Source of the DNA: Cyclobacteriaceae bacterium
GTDB taxonomy: Bacteria > Bacteroidota > Bacteroidia > Cytophagales > Cyclobacteriaceae
Reading direction: 5' to 3'
Length of the DNA stretch: 64,000 bases
Assembly: GCA_020436125.1 (NCBI GenBank)
Contig: JAGQYK010000001.1
Span: 44,225 to 108,224 of the forward strand
Shown here: positions 26,801-35,768 of the stretch, one piece after another
Numbering within the stretch: position 1 is the stretch's first letter
Layout: each line of letters opens with the position of its first letter
Translations under genes and position numbers: made by a program
Notes under the pieces: model-generated
Seen by the model: the letters and a program-made list of their open reading frames with translations, nothing else
Told to the model about the DNA's origin: nothing
The model's database searches: none

Positions 26801-26859
26801 TGAAGCGTTTGAAGGAAATAAAAGCAGAGATTGAGAAGAAGCGGGAGGAATTGAAGTAG
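23821..26859 (+). CDS. secreted VPS10/BNR-repeat beta-propeller protein
   Basis: A 1012-aa protein with signal peptide MRQLLLIILLVGSLSAIGQ. About ten Asp-box (BNR) turns of the form S/K-x-DGG-x-x-W occur from residue ~60 to ~690 (SDDYGRTW, STDGGKTW, KDGGKNW, STDGGTTW, SDDAGESW, HDGGATW, DDGENW), giving sortilin/sialidase-like propellers. The C-terminal third (~720-1012) has an Ig-like strand region and a helical tail. These proteins are often labelled glycosyl hydrolases, but I see no sialidase catalytic Arg triad, so enzymatic activity is doubtful. It has its own terminator. Confidence 0.88.
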   Translation: MRQLLLIILLVGSLSAIGQSVSQQSFQDLEYRSIGPFRASRTVGAVGIPSQPNVFFMGVNNGGVWKSDDYGRTWNPIFDDQPTGSVGDIAVSPTNPNIIYVGSGEGLHRPDLSVGDGVFKSTDGGKTWSHIGLNDVQQVGRLIVHPTNPDIVFVSGLGHPYGPNEMRGIFRTKDGGKNWEKVFYINRNTGSIQIEFDPTNPQILYANMWEHLEGPWENAAFSGPNSGLYKSTDGGTTWQQLTTGLPGAEQGLGRVGFSISQSNPKRLFATVDAKVNGGIYRSDDAGESWTLIQTDRRLWGRGGDFGEIRVHPTDENTVFAANVAAYKSTDGGKTWWSFKGAPGGDDYHRLWINPEHPDIMFFAVDQGATISVNGGKTWSSWLNQPTSQMYHVATDNSFPYWVYGGQQESGAIGTASRGNGGQISMRDWMGIGNDEYATIAPDPKNPDIIYGGRVMKFNKKTGQSQNVAPEALRSGKYRMLRTLPLLFHPADPNMLLLGTNVLWKTMNGGQKWEIISPDLTRKQPEIPESVGDFKTKEMETMRQRAIIYAVSASALDVNTIWAGTDDGLIHITKDGGKNWKDVTPPAMKSWDKVSIMDAGHFDANTAYAAINAIRKDDMKPHIFRTHDGGATWKEIVKGMNPMGPVNVVREDTQQKGLLFAGTEREVYFSIDDGENWQSLRMNMPATSIRDLVIHEDDLVIGTHGRSIWIMDNINPLREQAKAAAAEKAYLFSSPVTIRVRDNMFLDTPLPPEEPTGKNPPDGAILDYMIKQNASEVTLEIVNTDGEIVRKYSSKDKPEVLDTASMQYPTYWFRPAQKIETTTGHHRFIWDLRYAPPVGAKRQHSISAVYQNTPTGPQGPFVMPGKYTVRLTVDGKIMEQPLEIKMDPRVSISATDLKAQHDYSVECYKAYHELQALRESVEAQLHGKKKLKKAQYTSLRDLVGEGEPENPDIIYGSITERPNETIVGLQDKFLHMQLVFQNADATPTTQAIAGLKRLKEIKAEIEKKREELK

Positions 26860-26880
26860 TAATTGTTTTGAAAGCTATTC

Positions 26881-26912
26881 AAAGCCAGGCTCGAGAGGGT
26901 CTGGCTTTTTTT
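26881..26912 (+). terminator. Rho-independent terminator of the VPS10/BNR gene
   Basis: The stem AAAGCCAG (26881-26888) pairs with CTGGCTTT (26901-26908), followed by a T run to 26912. It is 21 bases past the stop codon at 26859. Confidence 0.85.
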
Positions 26913-27519
26913 AGTATGTTTTTAAACTCAGCAGATACTCATATTTATCCAGTTTGAAGTAACCCCTAAATTGAAAATTGAAAACATTTTTATTTTCAAA
27001 ATTTGAAAGTGTTTTTATACCAATAATATCGTTATCTCCAAGAAGAGGCTCAATTTTAAAATTGCCATTAGTTTTATAGAAGGAAGTTATCTCAAAGTAC
27101 TTACTACTTATAGAGCTGATAATTTCTTCTGCATTTTGATCTGTATCACGTTCAATAACAAGGATAGAAATATTTTTTCCAGTTAAGTCTAATTGGTTTG
27201 ACCATGCAACTTTCTTTTTATTTGAGGATGAGGTGAGTGTAAATGATGCTGAATAGATTAAATCAGTATGCTTAATAGAATCATTTACTTCAAAAACAAG
27301 AACAGTCACTTCATCATTTTTACTAGAAACAGAGCTCATATCCTCTGTTAGATTATTGGCGATAATTTCTATTGAAATTGAATCTGGTTGATGATACTGG
27401 GCTAATCCTGAGTCAAAAATAGATTTATTACTTCGACACGATAGCAATAGGGTTAGCACTATAAGAGTAACAACAATATTAAAATGCTTTAATGGGTTTT
27501 TTTGTGAAAATATCATCAC
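26911..27519 (-). CDS. uncharacterised lipoprotein
   Basis: A 202-aa protein with a long lipoprotein signal; lipidation is expected at Cys28 in VLTLLLSC. The mature part has alternating hydrophobic and polar stretches (VTVLVFEVNDSI, SILVIERD, YFKLDKYEYLLSLK) suggesting a small beta sandwich, and many Ser/Asn residues. I do not recognise a family. It stands alone between the BNR protein and signal peptidase I, AT-richer than its neighbours by eye, and its 3' end reaches into the T run of the opposing terminator. It may be strain-variable. Confidence 0.6.
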   Translation of the reverse strand: MMIFSQKNPLKHFNIVVTLIVLTLLLSCRSNKSIFDSGLAQYHQPDSISIEIIANNLTEDMSSVSSKNDEVTVLVFEVNDSIKHTDLIYSASFTLTSSSNKKKVAWSNQLDLTGKNISILVIERDTDQNAEEIISSISSKYFEITSFYKTNGNFKIEPLLGDNDIIGIKTLSNFENKNVFNFQFRGYFKLDKYEYLLSLKTY

Positions 27520-27691
27520 GTCTAATGCAGTTAGATTTTCCGACCAGACCTTAATACTCTAAAATTACGATATTCATTGTTGAAATAGTATCCCTAGATT
27601 CATACTGTGTTCCTTTTAAGCTTGCGATCTACTCTTAATATTAACAACCCAATCTAAATTTTTCCGTTTGATGTCTTAAACCCCACCAGAC

Positions 27692-28816
27692 ATGAAATTC
27701 AACCTCTTCAAAAAGAAAAAACCCCAAAAACGGAAGACTAAACTGATTGAATGGCGTGATTCTATCGTCTTTGCCGTGGTAGTCGCTACGCTCTTCCGCT
27801 GGTCGTTTGTGGAGGCTTTTATGGTGCCCACTCCCTCCATGGAGAATACCATTCTTGTAGGTGATTATCTTTTTGTAAGCAAGTTTCACTATGGCCCCCG
27901 TACTCCGCGAACCCCATTACAATTACCGCTGACTCATCAGAAAATATGGGGTACGGAAATACCATCTTATCTCGATTGGGTGGAGTTGCCTTCTTATCGA
28001 TTGCCTGGGTTGCGAGGAGTAGAACGCGGAGAGCCTGTGGTGTTCAACATCCCGCCAGCAATTTTAAATGATGGCGAGGAACGACCCATTGATCTGAAAA
28101 CCTATTACGTTAAGCGATGTGTAGCCATAGCAGGTGATCGATTGGAGATCAGGAATAAACAAATATTTGTTAATGGTGAACCACTTGAGAATCCTGAGAA
28201 CATGAAATTTAGTTATCTGGTCATAGCTAAAGATGAAATTCACCAACGACATTTGGATAAATTGGAATTGACTTCGGATGATTACTACTCCATGGGGCAA
28301 ACTGCTGATGCAAGAGTGGTGTATAAAATGCTACTCACACCAGAGCAACGGAATGAAGTCGAAGCGCTTCCATTTGTGCTTTCTGTAGAGGAGGATTTTA
28401 CCACACATGACGGACCTGATGCAAATATTTTCCCGGCAGCAAAAACCACTTCTTGGAACGGAGATAATTATGGACCGTTGGTCATGCCTGCGAAAGGGAT
28501 GAAAATGATAGTGAACGATTCTACTCTGGCACTATACGGTGAAATGATACAGTTGCACGAAGAGAATGAAAGAGTATCTGTAACTAATGGAGAACTGACG
28601 ATAGATGGAGAGAGCATAAAGGAATACACCTTTAAGCAGGATTACTATTTTATGATGGGAGACAATCGTCATAATTCGTTGGACTCTCGTTACTGGGGTT
28701 TTGTTCCAGAAAATCATATTTTAGGTAAGCCCCTCTTCATTTGGTTATCTATCAATAATGAAGCTGATCTGTTACACAAGATTCGCTGGCATCGAATGTT
28801 TACACTGATTGAGTAA
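27692..28816 (+). CDS. lepB: signal peptidase I
   Basis: A 374-aa type I leader peptidase, anchored by a helix at ~24-43 after a highly basic N-terminus. Catalytic Ser49 lies in FMVPTPSMENTILVGDYLFV; the general-base Lys is K141 in YYVKRCVAIAGD; the box E motif is MMGDNRHNSLDSRYWG. It is longer than the Gram-negative average because of a ~100-residue insertion between boxes D and E, common in Bacteroidota. It removes Sec and Tat signal peptides on the periplasmic face, serving the many exported proteins in this window. Confidence 0.95.
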   Translation: MKFNLFKKKKPQKRKTKLIEWRDSIVFAVVVATLFRWSFVEAFMVPTPSMENTILVGDYLFVSKFHYGPRTPRTPLQLPLTHQKIWGTEIPSYLDWVELPSYRLPGLRGVERGEPVVFNIPPAILNDGEERPIDLKTYYVKRCVAIAGDRLEIRNKQIFVNGEPLENPENMKFSYLVIAKDEIHQRHLDKLELTSDDYYSMGQTADARVVYKMLLTPEQRNEVEALPFVLSVEEDFTTHDGPDANIFPAAKTTSWNGDNYGPLVMPAKGMKMIVNDSTLALYGEMIQLHEENERVSVTNGELTIDGESIKEYTFKQDYYFMMGDNRHNSLDSRYWGFVPENHILGKPLFIWLSINNEADLLHKIRWHRMFTLIE

Positions 28817-28868
28817 AGTGTTGGGTTTGATAAAATTCGGTCGTTGAAAATTGACTATTTTCACGGCT

Positions 28869-29906
28869 ATGAGCTACACCATTTTAATAGCAAGTTTTTT
28901 AGAACCTGAGCATGTTGAGCGAATTAAGCTGGCTGCACCTCTATGCGAAGTTATTTATGAACCTGAATTAATTGCGGCACCTCGTTATGCTGCAGATCAT
29001 AAGGGAGAGCCTATCAAAAGAACACCAGAGCAGGAACGAAAATGGCTATCATTGCTGAAAAGAACGGATATCCTTTTTGATTTCGATCAAACACATTTGA
29101 AAGACTTGCCCGAACTTGCTCCTAATGTAAAATGGATGCAAGCCACAAGTTCAGGAATAGGCCAAGCATTACATAAACTTCAGTATGCTGAGCGGATGCC
29201 TAATACTATTTTCACCTCAGCGCGTGGCGTTCATGATCAGCCGTTGGCCGAGTTCTGTCTTATGGTAATGATGGCGTTTAATAAAAAATTGATTCACACC
29301 CTTGAGAGCCAAAAGCGGAAACATTGGGAACGTTTTGCAGGAACTGATCTGAGAGGTAAAACGATTGGGATTATTGGAATGGGTAAAGTGGGCCAGCGGG
29401 TGGGGCAGTTGTGTCAGTGCTTGGGCATGAAGGTATTAGGTGTAAAACGAGATACGCATGGTGTTGAGCCCGCTAGTATATATGCAGATGAATTGTATGA
29501 CCAAAATGAATTGGAGAAAGTATTACCACGAGCAGAATATTTGATTTTGATTGCTCCTCATACTCCTGAAACAGAAAAGATGATAGGAGAGAAGCAATTA
29601 TTGATGTTACCTAAAGGAGCAATCCTTATCAATATTGGTCGTGGAGCGTTAATAGATGAGCCTGCATTGGTAAATGCCTTACAATCAGGTCATCTGGGTG
29701 GAGCAGGGCTGGATGTATTCGAAGTGGAACCACTTCCTCTGTATAGCCCATTGTGGGATATGCCCAACGTGATTGTGAGTCCTCACTCAGGAAGCACCAG
29801 TGACAAAGAGAATGAATTGATAACCGATATTTTTTGTGAAAACCTTAAAAGGTATCTGGAAGGAAGGCCATTGATCAATGTAATAGATATGGAGAGAATG
29901 TTTTGA
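28869..29906 (+). CDS. D-2-hydroxyacid dehydrogenase (NAD-dependent)
   Basis: A 345-aa dehydrogenase. The Rossmann motif GIIGMGKVGQRVG (G170, G172, G175) is followed by the catalytic residues: Arg in NIGRGALIDE, Glu in FEVEPLP and His in VSPHSGS. It reduces 2-keto acids to D-2-hydroxy acids or the reverse; the substrate-binding N-terminal domain is divergent, so it cannot be named more exactly (glyoxylate/hydroxypyruvate-type is possible). I use the ATG at 28869; one at 28851 adds six residues. A hairpin terminator follows. Confidence 0.9.
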   Translation: MSYTILIASFLEPEHVERIKLAAPLCEVIYEPELIAAPRYAADHKGEPIKRTPEQERKWLSLLKRTDILFDFDQTHLKDLPELAPNVKWMQATSSGIGQALHKLQYAERMPNTIFTSARGVHDQPLAEFCLMVMMAFNKKLIHTLESQKRKHWERFAGTDLRGKTIGIIGMGKVGQRVGQLCQCLGMKVLGVKRDTHGVEPASIYADELYDQNELEKVLPRAEYLILIAPHTPETEKMIGEKQLLMLPKGAILINIGRGALIDEPALVNALQSGHLGGAGLDVFEVEPLPLYSPLWDMPNVIVSPHSGSTSDKENELITDIFCENLKRYLEGRPLINVIDMERMF

Positions 29907-29907
29907 T

Positions 29908-29939
29908 AAAAAAAAGAGGCTGCCTAAGACAACCTCTTT
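29908..29939 (-). terminator. terminator between converging genes
   Basis: The stem AAAGAGG (29913-29919) pairs with CCTCTTT (29933-29939). On the minus strand it is followed by a run of eight T (29915-29908), so it best serves the outer-membrane protein gene at 29963; the plus-strand dehydrogenase could use it weakly. Confidence 0.75.
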
Positions 29940-29962
29940 AATATTAATTCAAACTTCTCTTT

Positions 29963-30496
29963 TTAAAATTTAAAAGCGACACCAAGCTTGGCATTAGTGG
30001 AGCCAACAGCACCTACTTCTAGAAAGGCGCCTACTTTTTCAGAGAAATAGTAACGACCCGCTGCATAAATTCCTAGGAAGGCCCCACTTCCGTAACTGTT
30101 TCCAAGCCCAGTTCCAAACGCTGAATCATTCCATGAGAAACTTCTGTAACCCAGGGTTAATCCTCCGTATAAATCTATCTTTTCGTTGTTTAAATTCAAT
30201 AATTCGCTGAAGTGGTAAGAACCTCTGGCGCCAATGTAGATTGCAGTAAACCTCCAATCTGAACCAAAGACACTGCCATAATTATGAGAGAGATAATCCA
30301 CTGATCCACCTACACTGATTTCATCTGTTATCCCAACTTCAAAAGACGCACCAACTGGAATCCCTCCATTATAATAGGAGTTTACTCCAATACCGATATT
30401 AAGGAGTTTGTCGCCTTTTTCATACTGCGCAAAGGCGGTGCCTGAGGTTAAAATAAAGCCACTAACAAGAAGTAATAGAATTAGATTTTTTTTCAT
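29963..30496 (-). CDS. outer-membrane beta-barrel protein (OmpA-like 8-strand type)
   Basis: A 177-aa protein with signal peptide ending ILTSGTAFAQ. The mature chain of about 150 residues has repeated aromatic-glycine strands (SVGGSVDYLSHNYGS, FTAIYIGARGSYHF, YGGLTLGYRSFSW, GAFLGIYAAGRYYF) and ends in Phe (KLGVAFKF), the profile of a small 8-strand barrel. No ligand or partner is suggested by its position. It is transcribed alone. Confidence 0.82.
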   Translation of the reverse strand: MKKNLILLLLVSGFILTSGTAFAQYEKGDKLLNIGIGVNSYYNGGIPVGASFEVGITDEISVGGSVDYLSHNYGSVFGSDWRFTAIYIGARGSYHFSELLNLNNEKIDLYGGLTLGYRSFSWNDSAFGTGLGNSYGSGAFLGIYAAGRYYFSEKVGAFLEVGAVGSTNAKLGVAFKF

Positions 30497-30626
30497 AGGA
30501 TTTTTAAATTCAAAAGTTAGAGTGGCAAGTTAATTTTAATTTTAATGATATGAAATTGGGTTGGCCACTGGTTCGTACAACGGATAGAATTAATCTGTTG
30601 TTGCATGAAAATGGGTGAAAATTACC

Positions 30627-30965
30627 CTAAAAATCTTTCTTATTCTTATCCCAATAATTGGGCTCCAAATGGGTAGTCTTTTGATTCCAATAATCTGGCG
30701 TAACTTTTTGACCCTTTGGGGTTTTTAATTCCCGATTGTAAACTTTGACTATAGGATTGAAGGTGACATCAGGCGTCACCAGGTTGTAGGAAGCGGGTTG
30801 GCCTTCTTCCTTAGCGGGTACCTCTTGAATTATAGTTTCATGTTTATTAATCGAAAGCAACTGTTGAAGGAATTCAGCACGTTCCAGTGTTGTGCCGGCT
30901 TCAATGATTCGGTGGGCAACCCCGTCTATATCCACTATTTTATGTTCGAATTTTAGTAATGACAT
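30627..30965 (-). CDS. uncharacterised small protein at the end of the nuo operon
   Basis: A 112-aa soluble protein without signal peptide or membrane helix. Its ATG is 2 bases after the nuoN stop, so it belongs to the kor-nuo operon. The first half (FEHKIVDIDGVAHRIIEAGTT...FLQQLLSINKHETIIQEVP) looks like a compact alpha/beta unit; the C-terminal third has repeated PDYWNQK/PNYWDKN motifs rich in Tyr, Trp, Asn and Lys. I know of no assigned function. A peripheral complex I subunit or assembly factor is an inference from position alone. Confidence 0.72.
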   Translation of the reverse strand: MSLLKFEHKIVDIDGVAHRIIEAGTTLERAEFLQQLLSINKHETIIQEVPAKEEGQPASYNLVTPDVTFNPIVKVYNRELKTPKGQKVTPDYWNQKTTHLEPNYWDKNKKDF

Positions 30966-30967
30966 AT

Positions 30968-32386
30968 CTAAAGACTAGCTAAACATAATTGTTTGATATA
31001 CTCAAAGACAGGACTATAAAAGCCAATGATTAAAATGCCAATGACACACCCACTTAGAGCAATCCGTGTTGGATAGTCACTTTGAAAATAGGGGACAGGA
31101 AACTCACTTTTATTGATAAACATTGCCTTGACCACCAACAGATAATAATAGAGAGAAATGACTGCGTTTAAGACAGCAATCAAAAGCAAAACAAAATAGC
31201 CACTTTCCGCTACAGCGGTAAACAAAAAGAACTTTCCAAAGAAACCTGCTAATGGTGGAATACCGGCCAATGAAAACAAGGCCAGCATCATCGCTAAGCT
31301 TAATCTAGGATTGGTTTTATAAAGCCCGTTATAGTCTTTCATATTTATTTTTCCGGCAGACTGCTCAATAGCGATTACCACACCAAAGGCGGCCAGGTTG
31401 GAGAATACATAGACTAGTACAAAGTAAATCACGCTGGCCATTCCCAAGGCGGATCCACCAATTACACCCAGTAAAATAAAGCCTGCCTGCGCAATAGAAG
31501 AGAAGGCGAGGTAGCGTTTTAGATTTTGCTGTCTTATGGCAAATAAATTTCCAATGGTCATGGTGAAAATAGCGGTGCCGTAAATGACTTGCTGCCATAC
31601 TTGGCGTAAGGGATCAAATAAGTTGACCAATAATAAAACCAGAACAAAAACGGCAGCTCCTTTTGAAACTACAGACAAGTAGCTGGTCACATTAGTAGGG
31701 CTGCCTTCATAGACATCAGCAGTCCAAAGATGAAAGGGAACGATACTGATTTTAAACCCTAATCCTGAAAAGAAGAAAACAAAGCCGAGTATTTGCAACG
31801 AATTAGTCGAGAATTCCATTTCACTAAAGTACATAGACCCTGTTGAGCCATAGAGTAGGGATAAACCGAAAAGCAGAATAGCAGAGGAGAACGCGGACGT
31901 GAGAATGAGTTTGATGCCTGCCTCTGCCGATTTGCTTTTGTACTGATCATAAGAAGCAGCTGCAGCGATGGGGATGGTGAGTAATTCCAATCCCAGGTAA
32001 AACATCAAAAAATGCCCCGCTGAGATCATAAAGTTCACACCAATTACACTGGAGATCATGAGTAGATAAAACTCAGTGATCCGGTTGTAATTGTTTTTGG
32101 TTCGTAACCAGGCACCTGATTGAAGAAAAACAACCAAAACACTAATGTTGAGAATGTTCTTCATAAGAATGCGAAGGGGATCTGTCACATACATTCCTCC
32201 AAATGTGCTTCCAGTTTCTGCCGGTAAAAATCCGAGTAGTGTGACAATGGCAAAAAGAATTGAAGCTGATGAAATGCTATTTGATTTCTTTTCTTCGGAA
32301 AAGTTGAGCTCGAGCACAAGCAGGATAAGTACTGAAGCAATCAGTGCCCACTCATGTCGCAAAAGAAGAAGTTCTTGTAAGCTCAC
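30968..32386 (-). CDS. nuoN: NADH-quinone oxidoreductase-type complex I subunit N
   Basis: A 472-aa antiporter-like membrane subunit with about 14 helices. Family landmarks include YLGLELLTIPIAAAASY (conserved Glu of TM5), the Lys of TM7-8 region SYLSVVSKGAAVFVL, RYLAFSSIAQAGFILLG and SLAGIPPLAGFFGKFFLF. It pumps protons as the third antiporter unit of the membrane arm. Its start overlaps the nuoM stop by 4 bases. It is the last recognised nuo gene; the 112-aa protein follows. Confidence 0.95.
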   Translation of the reverse strand: MSLQELLLLRHEWALIASVLILLVLELNFSEEKKSNSISSASILFAIVTLLGFLPAETGSTFGGMYVTDPLRILMKNILNISVLVVFLQSGAWLRTKNNYNRITEFYLLMISSVIGVNFMISAGHFLMFYLGLELLTIPIAAAASYDQYKSKSAEAGIKLILTSAFSSAILLFGLSLLYGSTGSMYFSEMEFSTNSLQILGFVFFFSGLGFKISIVPFHLWTADVYEGSPTNVTSYLSVVSKGAAVFVLVLLLVNLFDPLRQVWQQVIYGTAIFTMTIGNLFAIRQQNLKRYLAFSSIAQAGFILLGVIGGSALGMASVIYFVLVYVFSNLAAFGVVIAIEQSAGKINMKDYNGLYKTNPRLSLAMMLALFSLAGIPPLAGFFGKFFLFTAVAESGYFVLLLIAVLNAVISLYYYLLVVKAMFINKSEFPVPYFQSDYPTRIALSGCVIGILIIGFYSPVFEYIKQLCLASL

Positions 32387-33876
32387 TTTAATACCAATTT
32401 ATCTACAATCGTTCCTAAACTATCTCTTATCATATCGGATAGCCACAAGGGTGTTAATCCTATGACTAGTATTCCAACAATCAATGATACGGTGGCAATT
32501 TTTTCAAACCATTTTGCTTTCGGGAAATTATAATAGCCTTCATTCCTCACAGGACCCATCAACAAAAGTCCAACCACTCTTAAAATATAAACAGCAGTTA
32601 CTACAATGGATGAAACCGCAACAATTGTTGCAACGCGATGAAAAAGATCTTCATGTTCAAAGGCTCCAACAAAAATGGTCATCTCAGCCACAAATCCACT
32701 TAAACCGGGAAGCCCTAAAGAAGCTAGTCCGCCAATAACATAGCACACGGAAAGAAAGGGAAGAACTTTCATAAGCCCACCCATTTCAGTGATGATACGC
32801 GTCTTTGTTCTGGAATATAACATGCCAATCAAAGCAAAGAAAAGTGCTGTCATTAAACCGTGCGATATCATTTGTAAAACGGCTCCTGTGGAAGCTGTTT
32901 TATTTAGCATTAAAATGGCGAACAGCACTAATCCGCAATGGCTTACGGATGAGTAGGCATTGATGTATTTCAAATCAGTTTGGACTACAGTAGCTAATGC
33001 ACCATAAATAACTGAGATGCCTGTTAGAATAAGAAATATCCAAGACATTTCCTGGGCGGCTTCGGGCAAGAGGAACATGGCCACCTTCAGGCAACCATAA
33101 CCACCAAGTTTCATCAATACACCAGCATGCAACATAGATACAGCTGTGGGCGCAGAACTATGTCCATCAGGCGACCAGGTGTGAAATGGAAACAAAGCGC
33201 CAATAACACCAAACCCTATGAAGAGCATCGGGAAAAATATTCGCTGCATTTCTATAGGAATGTGATGCTGACCCAACACGAGAATATTAAATGTGCGCAC
33301 GCCCTCTACATCGGAAGTGAAGTACACACCTAGAATTCCTACTACTAGTAAAGCTGACCCACCCATGAGCATAAGGGTGAGTTTCATGGCTGCATATTCT
33401 TTTGGTCCACTTCCCCAAATACCAATGAGTAAATACATGGGAATAACAGCCAATTCAAAAAATAAAAACAGCACGAAAAGATCGAGTGATACGAAAAAGC
33501 CATAAACCCCTGCTGCCAATACAATAAGCGAAATGAAAAACTCTTTGTATAGTTTGTCTACTTCCCAACTGGCGAAAATTCCTGTGAAGATTACAATAGA
33601 AGTAAGGAGAATCATGGCCACCGCAATCCCATCCACACCAAGGTCGAACGATATGCCTAGGCTAGGATACCATGCAAAACTCTGTTTAAAGAGAACGACT
33701 GCATCATTGCCACCCGCTCGTTCTTGTAAGAAAAGATATAGCAACACCAGTGACTGAATCAATTGAATGGTCATACCTCCTGCGGCAATAGTCCGTACCT
33801 GTTTCTGTGTGCTGGCAAACATTAAAGCCAGTGTGGTAAGTACAGGAACAGCGATATGGGAGATCAGGATATTCAT
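32383..33876 (-). CDS. nuoM: complex I subunit M
   Basis: A 497-aa antiporter-like subunit. I start it at the ATG at 33876, which overlaps the nuoL stop (ATGA); a longer frame to 33987 would lie inside nuoL. Landmarks: FFELAVIPMYLLIGIWG (TM5 Glu), FPFHTWSPDGHSSAPTAVS, GGYGCLKVAMF, KYINAYSSVSHCGLVLF and GLPGLSGFVAE. It forms the middle proton channel of the membrane arm. The following nuoN gene overlaps its end by 4 bases. Confidence 0.95.
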   Translation of the reverse strand: MNILISHIAVPVLTTLALMFASTQKQVRTIAAGGMTIQLIQSLVLLYLFLQERAGGNDAVVLFKQSFAWYPSLGISFDLGVDGIAVAMILLTSIVIFTGIFASWEVDKLYKEFFISLIVLAAGVYGFFVSLDLFVLFLFFELAVIPMYLLIGIWGSGPKEYAAMKLTLMLMGGSALLVVGILGVYFTSDVEGVRTFNILVLGQHHIPIEMQRIFFPMLFIGFGVIGALFPFHTWSPDGHSSAPTAVSMLHAGVLMKLGGYGCLKVAMFLLPEAAQEMSWIFLILTGISVIYGALATVVQTDLKYINAYSSVSHCGLVLFAILMLNKTASTGAVLQMISHGLMTALFFALIGMLYSRTKTRIITEMGGLMKVLPFLSVCYVIGGLASLGLPGLSGFVAEMTIFVGAFEHEDLFHRVATIVAVSSIVVTAVYILRVVGLLLMGPVRNEGYYNFPKAKWFEKIATVSLIVGILVIGLTPLWLSDMIRDSLGTIVDKLVLK

Positions 33877-35768
33877 TGTGTGGCGTAGATAAAGCTTAAC
33901 ACAATAATGAGTACTCCCGAAATAAAGATGAAGGCGTATTTCTGTACCTGACCCGACTGAAACTCTTTGATCTGGGAAGAAATCCAATTAGTAATGGCTG
34001 CCAAAAGGTTCATAAAGGCATCAATAATATTTCTGTCAAACCAGGCTAATGGTTGAGCAATCAACCTGAAAACAATTCCTTTGGTGATGAGAATATAAAT
34101 TTCATCGATGTAGAACTTGTTGAGAGCACTTGTATATACGCTGCCAAATGACCTCGCTACTTTGTCTGATGAATCGGATTCCGTTTTATAAAACTTCCAT
34201 GCTACCACAATACCTGCAAAAGCAATAGCAACTGATGTGATAGCTACCGACCAATTGATATGTAAATCAAGTGACTGTCCATCTGAAGATATAAAGTGAC
34301 CAAAAGGAATGAACCCTGTCAGCACAGAACCAACGGCTAGCACTATCATGGGTAGTAACATGATGGTGGGTGCTTCGTGGGGAGTGTGATCGTATGTTTT
34401 TTCTTTTCCCCAGAACACGATAAAGTAGAGACGGAACATGTAAAAGGCGGTAAGGCCTGCTACCGCAACAGCTATTCCAAAATAGATGGGGTGTGTAGCA
34501 AACGTTGCTGCTAAGATTTCGTCCTTGCTAAAGAATCCAGAGAATGGTGGAATTCCCGCAATGGCCAAACAGGCAATTAAAAATAACAGATGAGTAATGG
34601 GTTGATATTTGCGTAAGCCACCCATCTCACGAATGTCATTGGAATGTACTGCATGAATGATAGCGCCTGCACCTAGAAACAGTAGTGCTTTAAAAAAGGC
34701 ATGTGTGAATAAGTGAAATAAAGAAGCTGTGTAACCAAGCCCTTCTTCACCTCCATAACCAGATACGCCTAGTGCCAACATCATATATCCTATCTGCGAC
34801 ATGGTAGAGAATGCCAGCACTCTTTTTATATCGTATTGTGTGCATGCAATGAGGGCAGCAAACAAAGTGGTAAATGCTCCAACAAATGCCACAACTTCTA
34901 AAGCAGTGGGTGCAAAGGCGTGATAAAGGGGAAACAATCGCGCTACAAGAAAAACACCTGCTACCACCATAGTAGCTGCATGAATCAAGGCAGACACTGG
35001 AGTCGGTCCTTCCATGGCATCGGGTAGCCATATGTGCAATGGAAACATGGCTGACTTTCCTGCTCCTCCCATGAAGATGAGGAGCAAGGCCCAGGTGATG
35101 GTGGAGAGTCCTAGGAATGAGGCTGTAGTAGAAAAACTGAGGTTATCAGGGTTTGTAAGGATTTCAAAATCAAAGGTACCAGTGTAAAAAGACACCATTA
35201 AAATACCAATTAAGAATCCTAAATCTGCAAAGCGTGTAACAATGAATGCTTTTTTGGAAGCTGCTACTGCTGAGGACTTGTCGTAATAGAACCCGATAAG
35301 CAAGTAGGAGGACACACCTACTAACTCCCAGAACATATACATCTGAAACAAATTGGTGGCGACTACCAGACCCAGCATGGAAAAACTGAACAAAGAAAGA
35401 AATGCAAAGTAGCGGTCGTACCCCTTTTCGTTTTTCATATAGCCTTGACTATACAAGAACACCATCAAGGAAATAGTGGTGATTACCACCAGCATCATTA
35501 CTGAAATAGGATCTAATAAAACGCCCAAATCAATGTGAAGTGTGTCATTGAATCTGAGCCACGTGGTTTTAAAGGCGATTATTTTATCTCTGGAAGGAGA
35601 TGAAAAATATTGAAAAGCTGTTTGGTAAGATAAGAAAGTAGAGATGCCAATGGCAATAGTAGCAATCCAACCCGAGATCTTTCCGGGGAGCTTACCACTT
35701 CCCAATCCATTGATAAGGAACGCTAGGAGCGGCAGTGCAACAATCCATATGGTGTATTGAAACTCCAT
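33873..35768 (-). CDS. nuoL: complex I subunit L
   Basis: A 631-aa distal antiporter-like subunit with the long lateral helix typical of NuoL at the C-terminus (~525-631). Landmarks: MFWELVGVSSYLLIGFYYD (TM5 Glu), FPLHIWLPDAMEGPTPVSALIHAATMV, KRVLAFSTMSQIGYMMLALG and GIPPFSGFFSKDEIL. It is full length, so the membrane arm is complete. Its start codon shares one base with the nuoK stop, and its stop overlaps the nuoM start. Confidence 0.96.
   Translation of the reverse strand: MEFQYTIWIVALPLLAFLINGLGSGKLPGKISGWIATIAIGISTFLSYQTAFQYFSSPSRDKIIAFKTTWLRFNDTLHIDLGVLLDPISVMMLVVITTISLMVFLYSQGYMKNEKGYDRYFAFLSLFSFSMLGLVVATNLFQMYMFWELVGVSSYLLIGFYYDKSSAVAASKKAFIVTRFADLGFLIGILMVSFYTGTFDFEILTNPDNLSFSTTASFLGLSTITWALLLIFMGGAGKSAMFPLHIWLPDAMEGPTPVSALIHAATMVVAGVFLVARLFPLYHAFAPTALEVVAFVGAFTTLFAALIACTQYDIKRVLAFSTMSQIGYMMLALGVSGYGGEEGLGYTASLFHLFTHAFFKALLFLGAGAIIHAVHSNDIREMGGLRKYQPITHLLFLIACLAIAGIPPFSGFFSKDEILAATFATHPIYFGIAVAVAGLTAFYMFRLYFIVFWGKEKTYDHTPHEAPTIMLLPMIVLAVGSVLTGFIPFGHFISSDGQSLDLHINWSVAITSVAIAFAGIVVAWKFYKTESDSSDKVARSFGSVYTSALNKFYIDEIYILITKGIVFRLIAQPLAWFDRNIIDAFMNLLAAITNWISSQIKEFQSGQVQKYAFIFISGVLIIVLSFIYATQ

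Noticed and set aside
33877..33987. Extension of nuoM upstream to base 33987.
   Set aside because: The extra 37 residues are read out of nuoL in another frame and match no NuoM; the ATG at 33876 forms an ATGA overlap with the nuoL stop.
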